Assembly: GCF_005885605.1 (NCBI RefSeq)
Contig: NZ_SZVP01000001.1
Location: 496,001 to 560,000 of the forward strand
Reading direction: 5' to 3'
DNA from: Colwellia ponticola
Lineage (GTDB): Bacteria > Pseudomonadota > Gammaproteobacteria > Enterobacterales > Alteromonadaceae
DNA: 64,000 nt
Positions within the stretch are counted from its first letter, which is position 1. Each line of letters opens with the position of its first letter. The notes under the pieces are model-generated. The model saw nothing but the letters and a program-made list of their open reading frames with translations, had not been told where the DNA came from and searched no databases. Of the stretch, positions 58,301 to 64,000 are shown in pieces. The position numbers were made by a program, and so were the translations under genes.

Positions 58301-59367
58301 TTTTGTTCATTAAGTTGTAAGGAAATAGGCGTAGTATAAAGTTTAAAACTTTGCTCACTACTACCATTTACTAGTAATAATTGCCCTGATGCTAAGGTTA
58401 ACCTTTGTGCTTGCTCGGCAAATAGCCAATTCATGGTACTCTCTGAAAAATCAACTTGTAAACGATTAAGCTTACTATTATTAACAGCTAGCCACGCTGA
58501 AAAATTAATATCCGTTTTAGTTTTATCGTTATCAAGCGCTAACACGTTATCTAGCCAAGGTGTTATGTCGATATGATTAGCTTGTAAATACACTTGTCCA
58601 CTAAGCTCACTACCCCGCTCACCTTGTAAGTCTAATGTTAACTGTAAATTATTAGAGCTCAGACCATTAACGACCACACTTCCTTGTGCTTGATGGCGAA
58701 CCCCAGTATTTAGCCAACGTAAGTGGTTTAATTTTATACTGCGTGACTCGGTGTTGTTATCAACCGAAAGTGCGTGATTTTGCACTGTGACTACACTATC
58801 TAAAATAGAAAAGCGCTTAATACGATTTAAAAAAATATCACTAATAAGGGTAATAGCTTCAGCGTTACTTTTTTTCGACGAGGGTGTTTTAGCAGGCTGA
58901 CTAAGCTTGTTATCACTTTTATTAGCTAACCATAAGTTATCGGAGACATTAACCATCGCACCTGACAAAATAAGGTTTTTTGAAATAAGCCTTTGCTCTG
59001 TTAGCGTACTCCAAAAGTCTAGATGTATTTCAAGCTCTTTAATAAAGACTGTTGCTTCGTCTGTATCAATGACTTGTACATCACCAATAATCAAAATAGG
59101 CCCTGACTTTTGCCAAGTCATATTTAAGGTGCCCATAGTAATATTGGTTTGAGTGCTTTCGTTTAGGTAATCTTGCAGGGGAAGTCGATAGTGGTGTACA
59201 TAAGGTAAAAATAAACGGAAAGCACTAATTAAAACAGCCAGCAAAACCAATATAATGGCAACGGTTTTATAAAGGCGGTTCAGCCAGCGGTGAGACGTAC
59301 TTACAATGTTCATTAAAACGTAGAGAGCCCTATTTTTTATCTTGTAATGCCATGATTTATGGAGCAC
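55369..59367 (-). CDS. yhdP: AsmA-like inner-membrane protein YhdP
   Basis: YhdP is one of the large AsmA-like bridge proteins implicated in phospholipid transport to the outer membrane. The 1332-residue product has one N-terminal transmembrane helix (about 36-54) and then a very long beta-rich periplasmic region (DUF3971 and AsmA_2 type). It ends with the family signature VSEFTFELTGSVENPNLKEV and a lysine-rich tail. The longest frame uses a GTG at 59367, with GGGAT before it. An ATG at 59313 (MNIVSTSHRW) is an alternative without a ribosome-binding site. It lies 26 bp after rng. Confidence 0.93.
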   Translation of the reverse strand: MLHKSWHYKIKNRALYVLMNIVSTSHRWLNRLYKTVAIILVLLAVLISAFRLFLPYVHHYRLPLQDYLNESTQTNITMGTLNMTWQKSGPILIIGDVQVIDTDEATVFIKELEIHLDFWSTLTEQRLISKNLILSGAMVNVSDNLWLANKSDNKLSQPAKTPSSKKSNAEAITLISDIFLNRIKRFSILDSVVTVQNHALSVDNNTESRSIKLNHLRWLNTGVRHQAQGSVVVNGLSSNNLQLTLDLQGERGSELSGQVYLQANHIDITPWLDNVLALDNDKTKTDINFSAWLAVNNSKLNRLQVDFSESTMNWLFAEQAQRLTLASGQLLLVNGSSEQSFKLYTTPISLQLNEQKSPLFSVMLAKEADDFSLHLSEVDVAMLAQLTPLLVAKETTRNLLSQMTLTGKVEDLYIRKQDNDIQVVTNFTKFTNSYSHGIPGLENVSGKLTYADSYLAVDFSAADGNLDFDKLFVQAFPYQNLSGQLYATFNDNGWGLTVEQLDFLSEEVNLSAQVNVDAPINGEVNLALLANVTNGNAGLVGRYLPLTIMSDNLVNYLNAAVVSGRVEQAQILINGPLSHFPFDDGSGIFVVDAELSESEFKFVEHWPAITDFVANLNFTNNSMLITGRGGKLTGLDVTGVRAAIADLAHGQILTVEADIKATPAVYIGDLMNQSPFQDSVGSVLEQLQIKGKVSGDFNLHLPLNHSEQAIASGTINFKNNQAALQTPQMDFTDVDGQLTFSNDKITTKDLRLYWQGLPISLDISGMNKTDYYNTEIQLTALWKESAWLAHVPKKLQQYTKGALSWQGNLSLHQHHQGGFSYNANFDSDLENTQLLLPAPYNKGGKQKVALSVDIEGGEKQSTVVLNYGDKLHFSGILAHENTGFTRANLMLGEGSMALPMDGFHITTKLDQVDFSLWQPLISDIVDSVNQPAASAEQQTSRPFLAKPQRIRGSIDQFTLLGQTLTNVSFNLLDKQQWWLLQLNAEQTRSQIKIYPDWLTQGLDINAEFLTLAPSNEQQDKDSAIPVLTEQAIKAESDIIFANIPALTFHCDHCTIGLLDLGEVDASIARLDHQTIAFTNFQAKRNETQLTMAGQWRYNDQESTTSLAGKLSVANVEAELKAMDFASIIKDSGATINVDLNWAGGLHNFTVSQLNGTVNARLDDGYLAEVSDKAKIFSVLSLESLVRKLTLDFRDIFSDGMFYSNIKGDYQLNQGLLTTANTEMKGTAGDLFMTGQTNLVTGALDYDMSYKPNLTSSLPVLAWIATSLNPVTFLAGVAIDQVIKSQVVSEFTFELTGSVENPNLKEVDRKSKSISVESKAAKALIEEQEAKRK

Positions 59368-59393
59368 AGTTATCCCACGTATGCCGCGGGGTA

Positions 59394-60851
59394 TTACATC
59401 ATAACAACATCAAATTGTTCTTGATTATACATGGGTTCGACTTGCACTTTAATTAACTTGCCAATAAAAACTTCAACTTCAGCTAAATTATGGTATTCAT
59501 CATTAACAATGAAATCGCTCACCGCACTTGAAGCATAAACCGTGAACTTATCTGCGTCATGAGCACGATTAACACGCACTATTTCTCTAAGTATTTCAAA
59601 AAAAGTAGTTTCAACCGTTTTTAAGTGGCCACGACCCGTGCAAAGTGGGCATTCTCCACACAGTACATGCTCTAAACTTTCACGGGTACGTTGACGAGTC
59701 ATTTCGACCAAACCAAGCGCTGAAAAGCCATGTAGACTGTATTTAACTTTATCTTTACTCATTGCCATATCTAATGAGTGTAATACGCGACGTTTGTGAT
59801 CTTCATTATGCATATCAATAAAATCAACAATGATAATGCCACCTAAGTTTCTTAACCTAAGCTGCCTAGCAATCACTTGTGTTGCTTCAATATTAGTACT
59901 AAATATGGTGTCGGCTAAATTGCGGTGTCCAACAAAAGCACCGGTATTAATATCAATAGTGGTCATCGCTTCAGTTTGATCGATGATCAAATAGCCACCT
60001 GATTTCAGTTCAATTTTTCGATGTAACGCGCGCTGTATTTCTCGCTCTACTGAAAACAAGTCAAAAATAGGCAGCTCGCCTGGGTAATACTCTAATACTG
60101 GCGTTAACTCTGGCACAAACTCCTGGGTAAATTCACCTAGCTCTTTAAAAGTGAGATTTGAGTCAACACGAATGCGCTCAAGCTTAATACCAACAAAATC
60201 TCTTAATACTCTAAAGGATAAAGATAAGTCTTGATAAAGAGGTAAGTTAGTTTGTTTACGTTTTTTGCGCATTAAGACTTTTTGCCACACTCTGCGTAAA
60301 AATTCGGCATCATGTTGTAGTTCTAATTCACCCGCGCCTTCACCCGCCGTACGCACAATAAAACCCTGCTGTTCATCACAATACGGATTAACAATTTTTT
60401 TTAAGCGCTCTCTCTCTTTCTCACTTTCAATACGCAATGACACACCCGCGTGTTTCGAGTTAGGCATTAACACTAAGTAACGTGAGGCTACGGTAATATC
60501 GGTAGTTAAACGTGCACCTTTTGAGCCAAGGGGATCTTTAACCACTTGCACCATAAGATGTTGCCCTTCATGTACTAAAGAACGAATATCTGGTACTTGG
60601 TCTGTCTCTCCTTTTAAAATGAGTTTGCTATTAATATCTGAAGCATGTAAAAAAGCCGCTTTATCTAAACCAATATCAACAAAAGCAGCTTGCATACCCG
60701 GCAGTACGCGAATAATTTTACCTAAGTAGACATTACCAACAATGCCACGTTTTCCTTGTCGCTCAATATGAACTTCTTGTAATGAACCGTTTTCGATCAA
60801 GGCTACACGCGTTTCACTAGGCGTAACATTTATTAATAATTCTACACTCAT
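59394..60851 (-). CDS. rng: Ribonuclease G
   Basis: RNase G is the short paralogue of RNase E that matures the 5' end of 16S rRNA. The 485-residue protein has an S1 domain (about 35-125, GNVYLGKIIRVLPGMQAAFVDIG), the RNase E/G catalytic domain with Mg-binding aspartates in IIVDFIDM and TIDINTGAFVG, and the zinc-link CPLCTGRGH near 405. There is no RNase E-type C-terminal scaffold, which supports RNase G (E. coli 489). The order mreBCD-maf-rng-yhdP matches E. coli. Confidence 0.97.
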   Translation of the reverse strand: MSVELLINVTPSETRVALIENGSLQEVHIERQGKRGIVGNVYLGKIIRVLPGMQAAFVDIGLDKAAFLHASDINSKLILKGETDQVPDIRSLVHEGQHLMVQVVKDPLGSKGARLTTDITVASRYLVLMPNSKHAGVSLRIESEKERERLKKIVNPYCDEQQGFIVRTAGEGAGELELQHDAEFLRRVWQKVLMRKKRKQTNLPLYQDLSLSFRVLRDFVGIKLERIRVDSNLTFKELGEFTQEFVPELTPVLEYYPGELPIFDLFSVEREIQRALHRKIELKSGGYLIIDQTEAMTTIDINTGAFVGHRNLADTIFSTNIEATQVIARQLRLRNLGGIIIVDFIDMHNEDHKRRVLHSLDMAMSKDKVKYSLHGFSALGLVEMTRQRTRESLEHVLCGECPLCTGRGHLKTVETTFFEILREIVRVNRAHDADKFTVYASSAVSDFIVNDEYHNLAEVEVFIGKLIKVQVEPMYNQEQFDVVMM

Positions 60852-60885
60852 AAAATTCCTTATTTCAAAAACTTATTCCAAAGAA

Positions 60886-61560
60886 CTATTTGGTATCAAT
60901 GCTACCAACAAAACCCGCGTTAGTCAGCAATTGAGCCGTTTCATATAAAGGTAATCCAACCACAGCAGAGTAGCTACCATTGATAGCTTTAACAAATTGC
61001 CCTGCAATGCCTTGAATACCGTAACTGCCGGCTTTATCTTGCGGCTCACCCGTTAACCAATAAGCTGAAATTTCGGCCTTGCTTAATGAGGTAAAGATAA
61101 CGTCGGTAGTAACCACTTGCCCTTGCACGCTATCTTTGCTGACCAAGGCAACGGCGGTTAGCACTTGATGCTGCTTATCAGATAATAATGACAAAGTACT
61201 AATACAGTCTTGCTCATCGACGGGTTTACCCAATATTTTGCCATTAAAGACTACACTAGTATCTGAACCCAAGACAAAGCTATACGCTTGTTCTGCTTCA
61301 GGTAATAAATTAAAAACATGCTGAGCTTTTTGCTTAGCTAAACGTAGCACATAATCAGTAGGACTTTCTGCTTGCCCTACGGTTTCATCAATATCACTTG
61401 CCTGCACAGAAAATTGATAACCTAATTGTGCTAATAATTCCCGACGTCGAGGTGATTGCGACGCTAATATCAATTTTAACTTAGGCTTGCTAGCAGCGTT
61501 AATTGATGCTGTTACCGACGATTTAGTTACAGAGTGTTGAGGTACTAAAGGATTGCTCAT
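60886..61560 (-). CDS. maf: Maf-family nucleotide pyrophosphatase (YhdE-like)
   Basis: Maf proteins hydrolyse dTTP, UTP and modified nucleotides to monophosphates. The conserved core is ILASQSPRRRELLAQLG near residue 31, then SDIDETVG, SDTSVVFNGKILGKP and GSYGIQGIAGQFV. The 224-residue product has about 28 extra N-terminal residues compared with E. coli YhdE (197), without an internal ATG to replace the start. Those residues are low-complexity (Ser, Val, Ala). The position between mreD and rng indicates the YhdE (dTTPase/UTPase) type. Confidence 0.94.
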   Translation of the reverse strand: MSNPLVPQHSVTKSSVTASINAASKPKLKLILASQSPRRRELLAQLGYQFSVQASDIDETVGQAESPTDYVLRLAKQKAQHVFNLLPEAEQAYSFVLGSDTSVVFNGKILGKPVDEQDCISTLSLLSDKQHQVLTAVALVSKDSVQGQVVTTDVIFTSLSKAEISAYWLTGEPQDKAGSYGIQGIAGQFVKAINGSYSAVVGLPLYETAQLLTNAGFVGSIDTK

Positions 61561-61717
61561 AAAATCAGTTACTGCGTTAACGCTAGTCCTTAAGAAAATG
61601 TTATACCAAACGGATTAATTAAAAATAGTTTATTGAATAATTGATTTTATACTACTATTTTCTGTGCAATTTTTAGTCGCTAGTTATTAAGATGATGAAT
61701 AATTAACTGACAGCTAA

Positions 61718-62197
61718 TTATTTGATACGAAAATGTCGACGCACACGACGAAGTAATAAAAAGACCCATGGCCAAAGTATAATACTAGTAAACACTGGGT
61801 ATAAATAGCTAGGTAAGAAGACTACATCACTCAAAAAGCGCTGTAGCCAAAACACAACCAGATGATATTGTGCAGAAAGTACGCCAATAATCAATGCTTG
61901 TTGCCACACTGAAAAGTTTCTAATTTTTTGAAAGTTAACCACGGTAATATAAATAGATAATGCCATTGCACAGGCATGAACACCCAAGACTGACCCCAAT
62001 AGTATATCTAAAATCAATCCCATTACCCAAGCGGTAATTATATTGACTTTACTTGGTAGTGCTAAACACCAGTACACTAAAACAATTAATATCCAGTCTG
62101 GGCGAAAGGCATCAAAACTTAATGGTAACGGGGTAATACTGGCCATCAAGGCAATAAGTAAGGTGAGTAGGATAATAAAGCCGTTATTGCTAAACAT
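61718..62197 (-). CDS. mreD: Rod-shape-determining protein MreD
   Basis: MreD is an integral membrane partner of MreC and MreB in lateral cell-wall elongation. The 159-residue protein has five hydrophobic segments and the family motif PDWILIVLVYWCLALP near residue 33, with GLILDILLGSVLGVHA after it. It is immediately adjacent to mreC, with no gap. After its stop, the 157-bp gap to maf contains an ATACCAAACGGATTAAT sequence resembling a repeat end but no clear element. Confidence 0.95.
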   Translation of the reverse strand: MFSNNGFIILLTLLIALMASITPLPLSFDAFRPDWILIVLVYWCLALPSKVNIITAWVMGLILDILLGSVLGVHACAMALSIYITVVNFQKIRNFSVWQQALIIGVLSAQYHLVVFWLQRFLSDVVFLPSYLYPVFTSIILWPWVFLLLRRVRRHFRIK

Positions 62198-63088
62198 TTA
62201 AGGTTTTCCTGCCGCTGTACTTTTTTTCAGACTATCAATATTTTTTTTAAGGCTAGCGCTACTTATGGCATGCTCTTCTGACAATAACAGCACATAGCGT
62301 AATCTATCTATTTGTGCAACGGGCTCACTATAAACAATAGAGAACTCTCGTGATTCATCGCTACGTACCATGACTACACGAGACACGGGATACCCTTCTG
62401 GGTATTTACCTCCTAGCCCTGAAGTAACCAGCAAATCACCTGTTTTTATATCTGCGCTATGTGGCACAAAGTTATGGACAAGACGGTCTATTTGACCACT
62501 ACCTGAAGCAATGAGCCGTAAACCATTTCGCTGAATACGCACCGGTATTGCATGTGATATATCGCTAATTAATATAACTCTGGAGCTACTCACGCCAACA
62601 TGGAGAATTTGACCAACAATACCTTTTTCATCAAGTACTGGCTGGCCTTCATAAACACCATCATTAGTACCACGATTAATAACCACTTGATGCGAATAAG
62701 GGTCACCATCAACAGAGAGTATTTCGGCAAACATTTTTTTAATTTCATTACTCACTGGCGAGGCGAGTAATGAACGTAATCGGGCATTTTCTTGTCGTAC
62801 AATACTTAATTGCATCACTTGCTCGTGAAAAAACAGTTCATTTTCACGGAAGTTTTGGTTCTCTTGCATCAGTTGTCGACGGGTAACGATATTGGTTGAT
62901 GCCCAGTTCATTATTTGTTTAGGGGCGTTAGCCACATATTGCAATGGGCTTACCATGGTTTGTAAATAACCGCGCACGGTTTCAAAACTTGACATTCTAT
63001 GGTCGAAAAAAATCAAGGCCATCGAGCAACAAAGCACCAAAATTAGTCGGTGTGCTGGTGATCTGCCTTGATTAAAAATTGGATTCAT
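62198..63088 (-). CDS. mreC: Rod-shape-determining protein MreC
   Basis: MreC is a bitopic periplasmic scaffold protein of the elongasome. The 296-residue protein has an N-terminal transmembrane helix (about 11-28, AHRLILVLCCSMALIFFD), a coiled-coil (about 65-105) and a beta-rich domain with VVINRGTNDGVYEGQPVLD and LVTSGLGGKYPEGYPVSRV. The C-terminal tail is short and lysine-rich. It follows mreB after a gap of 159 bp that holds short tandem repeats. Confidence 0.96.
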   Translation of the reverse strand: MNPIFNQGRSPAHRLILVLCCSMALIFFDHRMSSFETVRGYLQTMVSPLQYVANAPKQIMNWASTNIVTRRQLMQENQNFRENELFFHEQVMQLSIVRQENARLRSLLASPVSNEIKKMFAEILSVDGDPYSHQVVINRGTNDGVYEGQPVLDEKGIVGQILHVGVSSSRVILISDISHAIPVRIQRNGLRLIASGSGQIDRLVHNFVPHSADIKTGDLLVTSGLGGKYPEGYPVSRVVMVRSDESREFSIVYSEPVAQIDRLRYVLLLSEEHAISSASLKKNIDSLKKSTAAGKP

Positions 63089-63247
63089 AAAAATTACAAA
63101 CTAGATGAATAGGGTTTTGACGCTATGTAAGCGAACATAGTTCAATAATACAACAGCATTATAACTTTCAATGTGCATAAGCATATTACACATTGAAAAT
63201 TTATCCGTACGACAACTTACTTATATGATGTTTACTCGTACGAAAGC

Positions 63248-64000
<753 letters not shown>

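Noticed and set aside
61609-61640. ATACCAAACGGATTAAT between mreD and maf as a further repeat element
   Set aside because: It resembles one end of the ATACCAA family, but no matching second end or shared interior was found.

Overview
The window is a stretch of chromosome from a low-GC, cold-adapted marine gammaproteobacterium. Protein sequences and gene order fit Colwellia (Alteromonadales), possibly C. psychrerythraea or a close relative. That assignment is from recognition and could not be searched. Most of the window is core chromosome in gammaproteobacterial order. No tRNA, rRNA, CRISPR array, prophage or transposase gene was seen.

Layout. 1-4005: rpmA-rplU (minus), ispB, mdh (minus) and argR. 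4068-7436: a 1122-residue hybrid sensor kinase. 7781-17006: the accessory part of the window. A small periplasmic cytochrome c (minus) is divergent from a six-gene plus-strand operon. That operon encodes a Tat-exported molybdopterin catalytic subunit of the type II DMSO-reductase family, a four-cluster Fe-S subunit, a TorD-like chaperone, a haem-b gamma subunit, an Mrp/ApbC-like ATPase and a 620-residue repeat (beta-propeller) protein. The A-B-D-C order matches the ddh, ser and clr operons. The last two genes are unexpected and the substrate is unknown. 17594-18979: PIN-PhoH protein. 19643-31931: rapA, rluA, a DUF3530-like gene, djlA, lptD, surA, pdxA, rsmA and apaH, as in E. coli except that apaG is absent between rsmA and apaH. 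32197-34719: a chemotaxis receptor and a cold-shock gene with a strong promoter and long leader. 34969-39921 (minus): murA, ibaG and mlaBCDEF. 40189-48845 (plus): yrbG, kdsD, kdsC, lptC, lptA, lptB, rpoN, hpf, ptsN, rapZ and the NPr gene. 49152-55296: mgtE, pmbA, darP, tldD and a nitrilase-family gene. 55369-64000 (minus): yhdP, rng, maf, mreD, mreC and mreB (cut by the window edge).

Much of the content serves the cell envelope: LPS transport (LptD, LptA, LptB, LptC), Kdo synthesis (KdsC, KdsD), phospholipid retrograde transport (Mla), outer-membrane protein folding (SurA), peptidoglycan precursor (MurA) and shape (MreBCD). A second theme is nitrogen-PTS and sigma-54 control (RpoN, HPF, PtsN, RapZ, NPr).

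The intergenic regions hold a family of non-coding elements with terminal inverted repeats starting ATACCAA. There is a 439-bp copy at 17125-17563 with a second element nested in it (17205-17367), a 313-bp inverted copy at 46768-47080, a decayed copy at 48848-49110 and a 56-bp miniature at 32099-32154. They look like non-autonomous MITE-type repeats. The most promising subjects for follow-up are the molybdoenzyme operon with its Mrp-like and propeller partners, and this repeat family.
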